Assembly: GCF_001522545.3 (NCBI RefSeq)
Contig: NC_031776.1
Span: forward strand, 34,353,705-34,417,704
Direction of reading: 5' to 3'
DNA: 64,000 nt
DNA from: Parus major
Lineage: Eukaryota; Chordata; Aves; Passeriformes; Paridae
The notes below the pieces were generated by a model. It saw only the letters and a list, made by a program, of their open reading frames with translations, made no database searches and was not told where the DNA came from. This document shows positions 1-12,645 of the stretch, piece by piece. The position numbers and the translations under genes are program-made. The stretch's first letter is position 1; each line of letters starts with the position of its first letter.

Positions 1-1991
1 ATGGAAGGAGGAGTTGTAGTTCAGGATGGTTTATTACTGTGTAATTACTGCTGATTAGTGATTAGCAGGTAGGAAAGACCATTTTTAGGACTAAGGGCTT
101 TACTGTCCTATTTCTCCTGCAGTGTGTGAAATAAAAAATAAAACTACTATTTTATACCATTTTTTTTTTCTGTTTGACTTAAAACGTGTTATTTTCTGAG
201 TGTTTTATTAGCAAAAAAATCAGATATTCCTCTGACAGGATGGAGTTTAAAGACTGGCTGAAAACATGAAGTCAAATGAGGGTCTTATCTGAATCCCTAT
301 CTCAGATGGGAGGGTTTATTACTGAGCTAATAGTGCTGCACGATGCAGCAGGCTTCAGACAGAAGCTGACGACCTCTATTATGACACATCCACTTTAGAA
401 CCAGATGAAATGTAGTAAAATGTACTTAAAAATATTTCAGAAACATATGTAGCTACCAGCATCTGAAGTCCTAAATGCATATAGCCTCTATTTCTCCACC
501 AAAAGATGAAGCTGGTAAATACAGTAACATCCTTTCTCTCCTCTAGCTGAGCTGAATTTAAACTGTGAGCTTCATTTCCACAATTCAGTGTCCAATATGC
601 AATCTGATCACACCTCCACTTTTGTGAGTTGTAGCCATGGCCTTAAATTAAATTACAAACCCTACATTGGACTGACATAAATCTGATTTTGGGCTGAACT
701 TGAAGTGTTTGAAATACCAAATCACTACTCCCTGATCCCTAATGAGAAGTAATCAAAGAATTTAACCAGCAGTACAAACACTTACACATCACTACAGATG
801 TAGCCAAATTGACTCAAAGTACTCTTTTACTCTATGAAAAAATTGTGTGCAAATATACCTTACTGGCACAGGCTCTTCCAGCAGAATCACTAAAAAGGAG
901 GGGAAAAAAAAACCTCTTCTGCTTTAATTCTCAAAAAAAAATCCTAATATTTTTTTTTCTCCCTTCCCTTTTAGAAATCTGTTTTTCACTGTTCTACCCT
1001 GTGCCACATAAATAATAAAATGCAATAAGGAGTTACCTAACCTGTCTGGATGTGACATGGACTGTTGCTAACCTGACACCTTTGCCATGATCTGGACACC
1101 CATAAATTGGTTAGGATCCCTTTCTCTTGTCTCTTTCCAAAAAAATGCCTGGCTTGGCAGCTCAGCTCCCCAAACAGTCCTGATTAATTTCACCATCAAA
1201 TTTCCTTGTTGTCTCCTTGCATTTTTCACTGCAGTTCAAAATCTCAATGCATTGGGGCAATTATGATATTATATAGCCATGCATATGAAGTCCTGAGTGA
1301 AAAAGAGAACTAAAAATCAACAGTGTTTGTATCCTTCTGAGGAGAAGCAGCACTAAAGCTTGGCCTGGTGGGAATGTGAAAAGGTGCATCCTGAATTTTA
1401 GCCTTAAGGTGAAGGAACAAAGGAACCTGTCTTTTCTAATGAATTGAAACCCTTGCCTTCTGACTCTACGAAGAAGAGGAAATTTTTCCTTTTCTTTGTT
1501 TTGATTTTCCCCTCTGTGTTTTGGGGGGTTGTAGATATAAGAAAACAGTTATTAATGTTACTCTAGGCAATTTATTATTATTATTTTTAAAAAATTCCTG
1601 AGCAAAGGGTGGATCATGCCAGCTGCTGTGGTAACTGTAGAGTGGGATTTAGGGTACTTAAATGAGGCAACCAGACTTTGAGTCATTCTATGACTGCTGG
1701 AGAAGTAATTTTACACCTGATATTTAAGATAATCTGTCTACATCATGCATGTCATCTTTCTCCAGTGTGTATTTTACTGCCTAGGAAAGCTCATGTTCCT
1801 GCCTCAGTAAAGTGCTGTGAGTTATGTTTTGTCTGATACACCTTTTTAGAACATCCAGTTATTGTGTGAGGGGAAAGGGATGGTGGGTGACATGAGCAGC
1901 ACAGCAGGTGCTGGCTGATGCTCTTAAGGTCTCCTATAATAAATTGTGCTGGTAAAGCTGCACCTGCTGCCAAAAAAACAGGCCATGCAAA
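1..1991. other. Gene-free AT-rich DNA
   Basis: I see no gene, RNA or recognisable transposon here. The stretch is AT-rich with ordinary homopolymer runs, for example T and A runs near 160 and 905-960. Open frames are short and unrelated to any family I know. A diverged repeat too old to recognise by eye could be present. Confidence 0.5.
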
Positions 1992-2188
1992 CCTAGGAAG
2001 AAATTCTTCCCTGGCAGGGTGATGAGGTTGTGGAGAAGCTGTTGATTCTCCATCCCTGGAAATGTCCAAGGCCAGGTTGGACAGAGCTTGGGGCAATCTG
2101 TTCTAGTGGAAGGTGTCCCCACCCATGGCAAGGGGTGAATTGAATGAACTTTAAGGTCCCTTCCACCCAAACCATTCAGTGATCCTGT
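1992..2188 (+). mobile_element. CR1 LINE, 5'-truncated 3' end
   Basis: This is a non-LTR retrotransposon remnant. In order it carries the CR1 3' landmarks: 'aggaagaaattcttcc', then 'catccctggaaatgtccaag', 'gttctagtggaaggtgtccc', and the terminal 'aaggtcccttcc...ccattcagtgatcctg', a decayed form of the family's 3' octamer repeats. Only about 200 bp of the roughly 4.5-kb element remains, the usual 5' truncation from incomplete reverse transcription. It has no coding capacity. Overlapping short minus-strand frames here are artefacts of the repeat. Confidence 0.9.
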
Positions 2189-5100
2189 TTGTAAGCATTC
2201 CATGAATAAAATATGCATCTAAGGGAGTTTCTAATAACATCTGAAGTAAAGGTGGTGATGATTATTTTATTTTCTATGTGAAGACATAGACTGCCATCTA
2301 TTAAAACACCTATAAAGAATCAGATCAGTGCATGAAAGACATTAAATGTGGACTTGGTGTCTGGCTGCAGTGTGTTCCACAAATGAGCAATGCTTGGACC
2401 ATCATTTTTATTGAGATTTAGTTTTGTCTCTGCTGTTAAGTAGAAAGTTGCATCAGCCAGTGTTAAATTTCAGAATTTACATGGTAAATCAGGAATTTTA
2501 TGCCCCTCTTTGTAAGAAAGATGTGTCTGACACACTTTGATGGTTGTTTTCTATTTATTTTTTTCCTCTTTGGCTATTTGACTGTAAGTTGGTAGAGAAT
2601 CACTCTGAAATTATAGATCCTGTGATTCAGGAGTTAAATTTACAGCCCAAAGCCCAGTGAATCACAGGTTCTTCATGTGCACGTATCTTTCCTTATGCAC
2701 TTGCAAAATCTGAAGTCACGGGGCTCCAAAGGAAAAGTTCAGAGAAAAAAAGTTTCTGTTCCTTCTTTCTAAATGTTCTTGATGCTACCATCCAACTTCC
2801 CTTGAAATAGACCTCATGGTCTTGTATTTTGGTGTGCCTGCTTTGTAATGACCTTGCTTTTGCAGAGGGTCAGGATGTGTGACTTGCAGGATGTCCATGG
2901 AGGAGAGAAGATGTGCAGAGCTCTCTGTGCTGTATTGGGGGAGTTGTGGAAATATGTTCCCTGCTGAGGTTTCAGACCCTAGGACAGAGCATCCAGATTC
3001 TTTCAGCATCATCTTTCTGAGGACTTCCCACAGGGAACATGCTTAGGTCCTTCAGGATAACTAGATGTCTAAAAATATAGGTATATGCCGGGTGGGATTT
3101 TTGAGATTTCATACGTTTTGGCTATAGAAACACACTTGATCTTAAGTGTCCATCTGGGATTTACCCCTTGAAATCCAAAACTTGCACCTGGGTTCTACAT
3201 CCTGCTGCCACCTAACCTTTGGCTAGACAGAGCTTAAATGCCTTGGCTGTGAAGTGTGTGTTGATAAGTAAGTGCTTCTGAGAACTCCAGAATTGCTCAA
3301 GCACTTCAGGCAACACCAGGCACAGCTTCCCCTGCCTCCCTCTGTGGTGTCAGCCCAGCTGGACTTCTCGGAAACCATGAGCAGGGTTAAGGGAAGCAGA
3401 TGGAGGAGTGGAGAGAGGTTCAATCCCTTCCTTCTGAAGCCCTTCCCTGTCTGCTCTGGCTGCTCCTTGGGGAAGGATGTGCCTGCAAACACGTAGGTTT
3501 GGAAAACCTTGTGAAGGAACAGCTTCCATAAAGAAGGAAAGCCTATTTCTACCCCAAATGATGCTTTATTTGAATATTTGTAGGAAGCCATGTGTGGGGT
3601 GCTTAGTGCACATCAAGCACAGACAGCAGCACTTGAGGCACCGGCTCTGGTCTCTCCACTGGGAAGCAGCTCTTATTACCTTTTATAAAACAAAGTGTCT
3701 GATGTATTTGCAGACAGAATTTGTGAAGACATAAAAGTGAGATCTGTCTGATGTCAGTTTTCACAATTGCAGCTCTTGGTGTCATCTGACCTCCTCAAGA
3801 CCCAGTTTTTTCCACACATTTCCTCTTATTTGCAGTAGCTCACTGACACTTAGGTGGGGATGGAGACCTGGGGAAAGGAAATGGAGGTTATATTGACAAA
3901 AAAAGTCAAAAGGAATTTGTCTCCTTGAGTTTAAGCTTTTCCCAGTAGTATGTTGTTTTTTTATTATTTTCCACAATCCTTCCTTTGTTAAGATGAAGTG
4001 AGAAGACCTCAAATGACAAGAAAATTAAGGAATGGGGAATTGCAGGAATATGAGGCAGTCAAGTTCATGTCACATTCTTTCTTTTGATTCCAGTGGAAGT
4101 ATAAGCTCACTTAAATGTGGAATAAGTTTGGTAGCTCTGGACAAGTGTCCCTTGCAGAACAATCCCACAACATCACAAAGTATTTGGCTACTGCCAATTG
4201 TTAGTGAGAGGTGAAGGAATGAAGAGCACTTTCATAGAGACCAATGAGGATAAAAGCTGCATAAGGAATTTTCTGCTCTGGGCACACACAGGGAGATTTT
4301 TCTCTTTAGTGTTCAAGGTAAGTTTCTTGATTAACAAGGAAACTCACTTAATTTAGGAGAGCTAGGGGGAAGAAGAGATGAAAATGAGGAAGTTCTTAGT
4401 ACCGTACCAGAAAAAAAAATAAAAAAGTATTAACGATAATTGAAACTCACCTCCGTGAGGGCAATGAATCACCAGAAACAGCCTGTGGAAAACAAGGTTG
4501 TGCAACCTTGACCAGTGTGTGTCACTGACTGGTGGAATTTTTAGAAAAGCAGCAGTTTGGGCTCATCGCTGTGGTTCGTGATTGCACACACCTGTTCGGC
4601 TAGGAGGTTTTGCAACCAAATTAAAAAAAAAAAGGAAGCTGAACTTGCTGCTTCTCCTGAGCAGTGCAAAAAAGCAGAAAACCACAGCTGTTCTAGCTGT
4701 TAACAGATATCAGCAGAGCACCTCCTGTTACATAATTGAGGATAACGTCTTTGAAGCATATGGGCTGAAGGTATTGTAAACTCATTAAAGCTTGAGGTGG
4801 GAAACATTCTAGGTTTGGTATCTTTAACAAATGTTTACAATTAGAGCTCCTATAGGCAATTTATTAAATAATAAATGAACAGAAAGCTTGAGGAAAAAGC
4901 AGAAAGTCGGGAATTTCTGTGCAGTGACACGTGAGTTGCAAGTGTAATTGTGCAAGATTGCTGCCCATTGATCTGATAACTGGTCACTTTGGGTGGCTTG
5001 AGATGCAAGAGGCAGTTTTACTGTCTGCTGTGTAATCTGAGAGAAACACAGTTTTCAGGCTCCCTGAAGTTACTGGAGTTACAACCTGCTGTTTGCTAAC

Positions 5101-8100
5101 TTCCAGCATCTGACTGAGAAAAGCCATGGAAAACTAGATGGTTACAAATTGGATCTTGACAGCCTCTGTAGTTCCGTGGATCTGATCCTTAACAGGGAGG
5201 AGGACAGAGGTGGTTCTTGCTGTAATTGCACTAACAGTTCACAAATGAATTTGGCCCATTTCTGAAACCCCCTTTGTCAAGAAAAATTAAGTAATGTGAC
5301 CACACTTGGAGGCTTAACACAGGGGCTTTAGTGAGTATGGGTGGTTAAGGGCTGGGAATAGCAACAGATTTTGGGGATGCAGCTGTGGGAATGTGGTTTC
5401 TAAAGTTCTACAGCCATTCTTATTGGTTCAGGAGGCTCCACTGATTGTGGGCTGTGGATCTCTGGCTGTGGGTCACATCCAAATGGTGTCAGTGAATGAA
5501 TCTGAGCAGTGCAGCAGCCTAAAGATTGGGAAATACTCAGCCCATGAGTTTTTCTTACCAGTGAAGCCAAAGATCATGATCTTGGTTTCTGCAGGAGTGA
5601 TGAAGTGTGCCAGGCTATAGCAACTTCTGGTATCATTTTTATTGTCCTTAATGCACAATCATAAGTGATTCAGCATTTATGGGGAAGTAGAAAACATCCT
5701 GCAATTTTCAGGGAATGTTGTCTTTCCAGATGAGACTGAAGGCCAAGTTTCATCTGCTGCCTGTGCTCACACACCTGGGGTGGTCCTGCAGGGCCTTGGT
5801 AACATAGAGCAGAGGAGAAATGTGGCCCAGCCAACAGAGTGCCCTGTGATGGGTTAATGCAAATCCAAGTCTATCTGTTACCCCGTGCCCTACTCTTCTC
5901 CCATGACACCACACAGTGCTTAGAATCCATTGTTCTGGTTTGCTTTCAATGGCAGAGGAAATTTAATTTGTTTAATCTGTATTTCATTTGGTTGGCATCA
6001 AAATGACAAGAGGGCCATTGGCTGGCACAATGCACATTGTATGAAAAACATGCTCTTGGTGATTTATTATTAAGGAGCAAGATTTTCTTTTATGACTAAG
6101 GCTTGGCTTAAGGCTTTTCTTGTTGCTGGCTGGCTGGCATTTTCCCACAGCATGAGATGTGAGGCTATCCTAAAAAAAATCATTATCAGGGCCTCTCAAA
6201 TAAAACATACGCTTGTTAATGAACATCATGATGATTTTGCAGCTATAGCTCCAAAAATTGTAACTTAAACAGCAGGCATAAAAAAAAAAAAAGAGACAAG
6301 TCTGGGATCTGACATCCTCTCTTATCTGATCCATATATTGCTGAGCCTGGAATTTTATCCTTGTTCTGAGGAATGTCAGAACAGGACCTGACTCTCAGGT
6401 GCAGCTTCCACAGGTGATCCAGAGGGAGTGAGATGTTTTCTGTTACATGTGGACTATGTAAAACTCTGCTATATTTATCCAATAGCACATGGAAACTGGA
6501 GACCTGATTTCCATCTCTGGGATTTTGCCAAATCCTTAACGTGATTAACAATTTTATTTTTTTTTTTAATGCAGTCAGATGCTCTTTAGAAACACGAATG
6601 TGTTTGAAGGGTCTCCATACTGGAGAACTTCTGTGAAGATATCTATTTTTTTTTCCCCCCTCCTGCTTTGCTTACAGTAAAGATTTTAAAATTATGCATT
6701 GCATATTGTTGCTCTTCAAACTATTTGGGAAGTATTGTGTTCTGGAGAAAGAAATGGGAAGTTATTGGCTTGGTTAGGGACTTACTAATTATTCCACTTG
6801 CTTACTTTGAGGAAATACCCATTTCAATCTACATGCACCAAATATTTGAACTGGGTTCAAGCTATTCATCAGGGTTTTTTCTCTGCATGAATTTCAGATC
6901 TCTAACTTCAGTGCAATTAGAGGTTAACCTGATCCTTTTGTTTTAATACCAATCCAAAGCAACAGAGCACAGCTCTCTGCAAAGCCAGTAGAAAAAACAC
7001 AATGCAAATAATATTCTGATTGCTTTGGTAAATCTCTGGTATTCATAACAATTGAGTTTATCAAGTTCATATGTGGCATTAACTATACTGCACCACTATG
7101 GATCAAGAACAGCTGAAAAGGAAGGACTTGCTGGGGTAATAGATAATCTAGGGAATATTTGTGAAAATTTGGCCATGTGTGCCTGGAGCCTTGCACATCA
7201 TCTAAACCCTGGTCTGATTAAAGCTGCACAAACAGATTTCTTGGGGAAGCTCCTTATAAAGTTGATCTGATTGGTCAGGCCCTTTAGAACCATGTTCCCC
7301 AGTTTGTCTTGTTCCCAAATTCTAGGTGGTGTAGGAGTTGTTTGTGTTTTATTTCAGCTTGTGTCGTTTATCCAGAGGGTGTGGTGGGGGATGTTAAACA
7401 TTTTTTGTATTTTTACATCTTGATGTGCAGTGCTTTAACCAAGGTGTCTCCCTGACACTCTATATTCCCATCAGTGTGGGTAACTCTAGGACACAAATTT
7501 ATTCTGCAAGAGAGTAATAAAAATGAATGTTGTCAGTGTCTGTGGAAAATGAGCACTGGATCTCCAGCTAATCAGGTTATTTCAGGCTAGTTAAGCATAT
7601 TTCTGATTCCAAATTTGTTTGCATTTGTTAATGTATTTCAGTCTAAGATGCTCTGTGTGATGCTTTCATGATGTTAGAGAGTTTTGGAATGGGATATTTG
7701 ACCTGTTCTGCAAAGAATGCATCTGTTCACTATATCAAATTAGAAAATGCTTAATCTGTAATTTTTACTATACCAAGACATCAAGGAAAGGAGAGGGTTT
7801 TAGTGGCAAAGGAAAAACTATTAAAATTTTTAGCCTTATGCAAATATGTAGAATTACTCTACATGGAGTTTTTTTTCTTAGTGAAATAGTCCTCCCTTCA
7901 TTAAAAACTTTACTAGAAAGGCAGAGGGCAAAACTGGCTAGGCATTTTAATTATCCCAAGTTTTCCATGCAAGCTCTCATCTTGTGGTGTGGGTGTTTTC
8001 TTTAATAACCTTCCAAATACCTGTAAGGTTTGAAAGTGGTAAAACTCCCTGTAGGGTTACAGAAATCCATTCCAGCCTCACCTCTGGAAGTGAGAGGTCA

Positions 8101-8999
8101 GTGCAAAAACATTGACTTTTCATGCATGCCGTAACTGAGACTTTTGCCTCGTTGTTTCTGTTTCTGGCTCTGGAACCAACTCGTCCACTTGCACCTCCCA
8201 TGTTTCCAGAGCATTCCTGCCTAAGTGAGGGACACTCAGGTAAAATATTTATTATTACAGATTACTCCAGTGAGCTACAGTCACAACAGATTGAAACTGG
8301 TGCATGTCACCAACAAAAGCATAGAGCAGAGAGAAATTCATCCTTTTGGAAGATTAAATTGTAAATATCAGATATCCACAATAAAGAAAAGCCTAGCCCT
8401 TATTTTTCAGCTACGTTTTTCCTAGGCTATAAAAACGAGCAACTGTGTTTGTTTTCTTGAAGAATACTTGAAACCCTTTGTTGAAAGATGCTGCTTTAAT
8501 AGTGAAGTACTGACAACTCCTGAAAATCCAGGGCTGTGGGAGAGTTGCTGCCCGTTATTTGGCTAATCTGGGCACACTGTCACACTGTTCTTTTAATAGG
8601 TGTGTTTGTGAAACCAGAATAAGGCTTGCGTGATCACTGGTGATGATATCTGATACCCAGTTTCACAGCAAACTGTGACAGTAAGGGATTGAAACAATTT
8701 TTTCCTAAGTTATACTGAGATTCTCACGAATCATCCTTTTGTCTGTCCCCAAAACGTGGGTGCCACTGCCTCGGTGCCGAACACTGCTGCGACTGTGTAG
8801 TCTCTGTTTCTCTATGAGAAGACAGAAACCATCTGGTCTGAAACACAGCCCCCTTTGAAAATACATATCCCATTATGTTAGCTCTGAAACAGCCGGAGCA
8901 GCTCTGCCTCTGAAGAGGAGATGGTGTCTTAACATGCAGAAATGTAGAAAACTTTTTTTTTTTTCCCAATCTCTTTTAATTTTTTTTTTTTTCTTTTAC
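2189..8999. other. Gene-free DNA, no recognised repeat
   Basis: About 6.8 kb with no gene or recognised transposon. It holds a short perfect hairpin at 4493-4510, homopolymer runs near 4620, 6280 and 6555, and a moderately complex stretch at about 8430-8960 that reads like unique, possibly conserved, sequence. Short frames overlap on both strands and show no domain. Confidence 0.45.
4493..4510. repeat. Short perfect inverted repeat
   Basis: Two 8-bp arms, 'caaggttg' and 'caaccttg', flank a 2-bp spacer. This is a local palindrome and could be a dimeric binding site or chance. No transcription unit around it supports a terminator or RNA role. Confidence 0.35.
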
Positions 9000-10119
9000 T
9001 GGGGGTATGAGGAGAAATGCCAAGAGTATTATTAATTATTATGATTTTTATCCTGAATCTGTGCTCCCAATGGAATTTCTCTCACGGAGACCATGCTTGC
9101 AGGATTCCCTTGTTTTGCAGTGGGGTGCGGTGGATCCCCGGCGATGCCCTGGGGACAGTGATTCTGTGCTGGGGGATAACCCAATCCTTTTCCAACCTCC
9201 CCTTTGTCGTATTGTCACTGCCAGGCAGCTCAGGCACACGAGGGCAGCAGGCTGTGTGGCTTAGGCCACCTGTACACTCTTCCTCTTTCTCTCCATCCTC
9301 CTCCCCCCGTAGCTTACGAGGTCCTCGTTGCCCTTGTCTGTTTGCCTCTCCCATCAGAAAAGCCAGGGTGCTGCAAGGGACCCGGCCTGGGCACCCTCCT
9401 CTGCCCTGTGCCTTGAGAAAAGGTCAAGCAGGCAACTAATCTGATTTGGTCTCTATTCAGCACTCACAGCTCCTCCTGCAAGGGGAGGAGGGGGTGAGGT
9501 AGGTGGATGGCAGAGGGGGAAGGTCTGCAGACCCCATGTGATGCTGCAGCAAACCTGGTGCTCTCTGGCTGGCATAGGTTCACTTCTGATTTTCAGATTT
9601 TTCTGACTTTCTGATTTTCAGTAAGTGTAGAATTAGATTTACTGTGTTCCCCCTGCTTCTGTTCTTCCTGACTGGTATTCATAGGACTAGTAAGTAATGT
9701 TGGTTTAAAAAAAAAAAAAACAACAAAAAAACCCCCCACTAATTGTGGGGAGTTCTGTAACTCCCCTTTAGCAAGACAGAGACACAAATGTCTGTGCAAA
9801 GGTTGCTAAATGCAAATTTAGTGTTATAATTAGGTTTCCACTATTGTTTTCCACTATTAAAAAAGCCTAGGTTTTTTTTTTTTACACTTATTTGCCTTTT
9901 TGCTCCAAAGGTTTTGTTTAACTTCTGCAATAGGTCCTCTGAATCTTCTAGCAGATTTGTGAGTTGGTTTGATAAATCGGTGTCTGTACTGTTTGGGAAG
10001 CTGCTGTTCTCAGCTGTGCAGAGCTTTAAAAATACCCTCACAAACCCAACAGGCACAGCAACTCAAACCCCTCATTTTGAGCCTTCCATTTGGTTATGAC
10101 AGGCAGCACTCGTGGCTCT
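9000..10119. other. GC-richer stretch and low-complexity DNA, no gene
   Basis: About 9040-9440 is richer in G+C, so chance open frames overlap in several frames on both strands (up to 140 codons). None has a recognisable domain. 'ctcctcctgcaaggggaggag' near 9471 forms a short hairpin. A run of A's at about 9707-9720 is followed by a C run and a small hairpin ('ccccccactaattgtgggg'). Confidence 0.4.
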
Positions 10120-10520
10120 TCCCTCTGAGGATGTGAAGTGCTGGCAGCCAGGAACGTACAAGAGGTAACCATTACGTTTAAGTCAACACAAGAAGGCGCC
10201 AGGAATGTTGCTGATGCTTTAAGAATTCACCTAATTAATTTAAAAGTAGTTTTATGGGTATTATTCTCTAACCTAACCCTGAAAGCAATTGCCATTTGCT
10301 TTCTAACAGAGGTAAAAACAAAGCAGGGCTGCTCTGTTTAGGTGGGAGAGCTTCCTGATTTTCAGGGCAGGTAAGGCAGATTAATAACAGGCCACTCATA
10401 AGAAGGTTTCAGATCTCACTGTCAGAGGGTAATAATTAATGATCAAATGTTAATGGAGATGCTGGGCTGTTGATGCCATTAATTCAGCTCAGTGGAGCCA
10501 GTCCTGCCCAGGACCTGCCA
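10120..10520. other. Candidate conserved non-coding element
   Basis: Unique, complex sequence with several homeodomain-type cores: 'ctaattaatt' at 10231, 'aataattaatgatcaaatg' at 10431 and 'ccattaattc' at 10476. No long open frame and no repeat. The mix of TAATTA cores with non-repetitive flanks is typical of vertebrate developmental enhancers. This is inferred from texture only; cross-species conservation was not tested. Confidence 0.3.
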
Positions 10521-11279
10521 CAGCTGTCACTGCATTTGCTTAATTATTCCAGCGCCTTCAGGCTCTTTTTCCCTTTTTCCTGCTAACTGCAGGACAGTAT
10601 GTTTCCACTGAAGCAGAATTATGAAGAATGCCCCGATTCCTGGGCACTGCCTGGCTCTCCACACTGGCAGACCTACAGGCAACAGAGGCAACCACAAAGT
10701 TAAACAAATAACCTCTCTCTGCCCCTCCACAAAGTCACTTCTTTTTCAAAAATAAATTATTTTATTTTTTCCAGAAAGAGGTGGGATGATTAAAAGTAGC
10801 TCAGGATGGGAGGGTGGCAGAGCTGGGGCTGCCTCAGTGTCGTGGCCTGGGTCCATCACTGGTGTCGTGGATGCTTTGCTGGCCTGGGGGTTTGGAAGTG
10901 CTGGTCCACGCTGGCAGCTCATTTATAGATCTCTGCATACTAGTAGGGACTCCCTACCAGCTTAGAGAAGCTGGTAAATTCATAATTCCTACCAGTTTAG
11001 AATGCCTGCTGCCGTGCCTGCCGTGGTAGGCATCTTGGATATTCCCAAGGACTGTTATAATGAAGTTTATAATGGATGTTAAATAAGGAAAAAGGAACTA
11101 AATTCCAGTGAAGTCCACTAATTCTTAGAACAATCCAGGGCAGAGGATCTCAGACTAGGGGTGAAAAATTTACTGGTCAAAAAGGATGTTTTTGTTAGGC
11201 TTGAGGATAGAGAAATAGGAGTTTTCAGTGTTTAACTCTGTACAGTCCTGTTAAGACTCGAGAAAAACCCTAATCTAGT

Positions 11280-11317
11280 CTTTCAAGTAATTTTTCAACT
11301 TTCAAGTAATTTTTAAC
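11280..11317. repeat. 19-bp tandem duplication
   Basis: 'ctttcaagtaatttttcaa' is followed directly by a near-identical second copy with one difference near its end. Probably a replication-slippage product. Confidence 0.75.
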
Positions 11318-11453
11318 TTTCTTTTTAATGTGTTGCCTCTTTTTCTGATGCAAACCCCCTTGATATCTCTCCCATTCTTTTTAAAGGACATGCTAAGTAT
11401 TTTAATTGCCCTGCCTCTACCACCTCCCTAAAAAAACCCCAAAAACATAAAAA

Positions 11454-11474
11454 CCCACAACCCCCCCTCCCCCC
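11454..11474 (-). other. Putative G-quadruplex motif, minus strand
   Basis: On the + strand C runs read ccc-acaa-ccccccc-t-cccccc, so the minus strand has four G3 runs with loops of 1, 1 and 4. This fits the G3+N1-7 rule. Folding is not demonstrated and no promoter is visible nearby. Confidence 0.45.
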
Positions 11475-11618
11475 AAAAAAACCACCAACAAAAAAAAAGC
11501 AGAAAGGTTTTTTTTTTACATTTAATTTCCAATTCTGAGGACTGCTGCATTTTAAAACCAGTCCAGTGTGTCTTGAGCTGCAAGGCTGGAATGCTTCTTG
11601 ACTCACTTCCAAACTGAA

Positions 11619-12020
11619 GTGCTTAAAAAAATGTGAAGCACTACAACAATTTTAAATCACTCTATACACTGCACATGGTGATTTAAAATAATTGAAGCTC
11701 TTCAAATTTTTATATGCCCTTGAATTTGGAAATGATCAAGGTTCTGAGCATGTGCAATACACAATGATTTAAAATTATTAGAGCTCTTCAAATTTATCAT
11801 AAGTGTTTCAGCTTGAAAGCGATAGGGAATCTGGACTTCAGCGGTGTAAAGTGATTTAAAATTATCAGAGCACTACAGATGTTTTATAGGTGCTTTAATT
11901 TGGAACTGATCTCAGTTCTGGACTACACCAATGTATAGCATATTACTTTTAAAATCACTGAAGCGGTTTCATATTTTTCCATACTGGTTTTCTTCAAGTC
12001 AAACATCATTGATAATTTTA
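11619..12020. repeat. Degenerate ~87-bp tandem repeat array
   Basis: Three clear units begin at 11678, 11764 and 11851, each opening with 'gtgatttaaaa' or close to it, then 'gagctcttcaaat' or 'gagcactacagatg', then a '(t)ttaatttggaa..tgatc..gttctg' tail. The spacing is 86 and 87 bp. A shorter copy precedes them at 11619 ('gtgcttaaaaaaatgtgaagcactac') and a weak one follows from about 11942. Units differ from each other by roughly a quarter or more, so the array is old. I know no family for it. It is non-coding. Confidence 0.7.
11650..11688. repeat. 11-bp perfect inverted repeat within the 87-bp array
   Basis: 'ttttaaatcac' (11650-11660) and 'gtgatttaaaa' (11678-11688) are exact reverse complements across a 17-bp loop. 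They sit at the junction of the first two array units, so one unit may have been rearranged or inverted relative to the next. Confidence 0.6.
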
Positions 12021-12490
12021 AAATACATTTTGTTGCAAGTGGCACCCTTTTAACAGAATGTTTTACACTCCATAATGGTGGCAGAACTGATTGCAGTTGG
12101 GCTGCAATTTGCCTCTGTGACTTTTTATAAGGGATCAAAGGTTCACACATAGATGCTTTTGTGTCTTCACCTTCCCAACACATCTGCTGTGGATGTGATG
12201 CAAACCTGGTGCTGGGGATGGACACAGAACTTGTGCCCACACCCCAGAGGACACAGGTTCTGTCCCTGCGTGCATAAATTAGGTAATAGCAAGTGCAAAT
12301 GGGTTTTAAGCGTGTAATTACCCAGTTTGGGGGTGGAATTGCTACTGATTTCACCAGGATGAATCTGGTGTGTGTATTGATGACTTCTTGGATGTCTTAG
12401 GAGGCTTAGGAAAAGAGGATAAAATAGTCTGAAATCTGAAGTATAGAAAAACAACCTTATAGAAGAGTTATTTCTGAATTCAGACTCGTA
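12021..12490. other. Gene-free DNA
   Basis: No gene or recognised repeat. Open frames on the minus strand (up to 143 codons) partly overlap the neighbouring array and show no known domain. Confidence 0.45.
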
Positions 12491-12645
12491 AAATCATAGA
12501 AAGGTTTGGGTTGGAAGGAACCTTAAATATTTGCTTTTTCCACCCACCCTGTCACCTCCCACCAGATTTGGTTCCTCCAAGCACCATCCAAACTTGGATA
12601 TTTCCAGGGATGGGGCAGCCACAGCTCCTTTAGGCAGCAACTCAG
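12491..12645 (-). mobile_element. CR1 LINE 3' fragment, minus strand
   Basis: The left edge 'aaatcatagaaaggtttggg' and following 'ttggaaggaaccttaaat' are the reverse complement of the CR1 3' terminus. They are followed by 'ccaccctgtcacctcccacc', 'ccatccaaacttggatatttcc' and 'agggatggggcagccacagc'. About 155 bp survives, 5'-truncated and diverged. Confidence 0.9.

Larger units (their letters stand above)
10521..11618. other. Gene-free DNA with small tandem and C-rich motifs
   Basis: No gene seen. It contains a 19-bp tandem duplication (11280-11317) and a C-run block (11454-11474) next to A-rich tracts at 11430-11500. Confidence 0.45.

Noticed and set aside
1791..2218. Minus-strand frames of 60-101 codons
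   Set aside because: They are antisense readings over a CR1 fragment.
9007..9439. Overlapping frames (85-140 codons) on both strands
   Set aside because: G+C-rich composition explains them; no splice or domain support.
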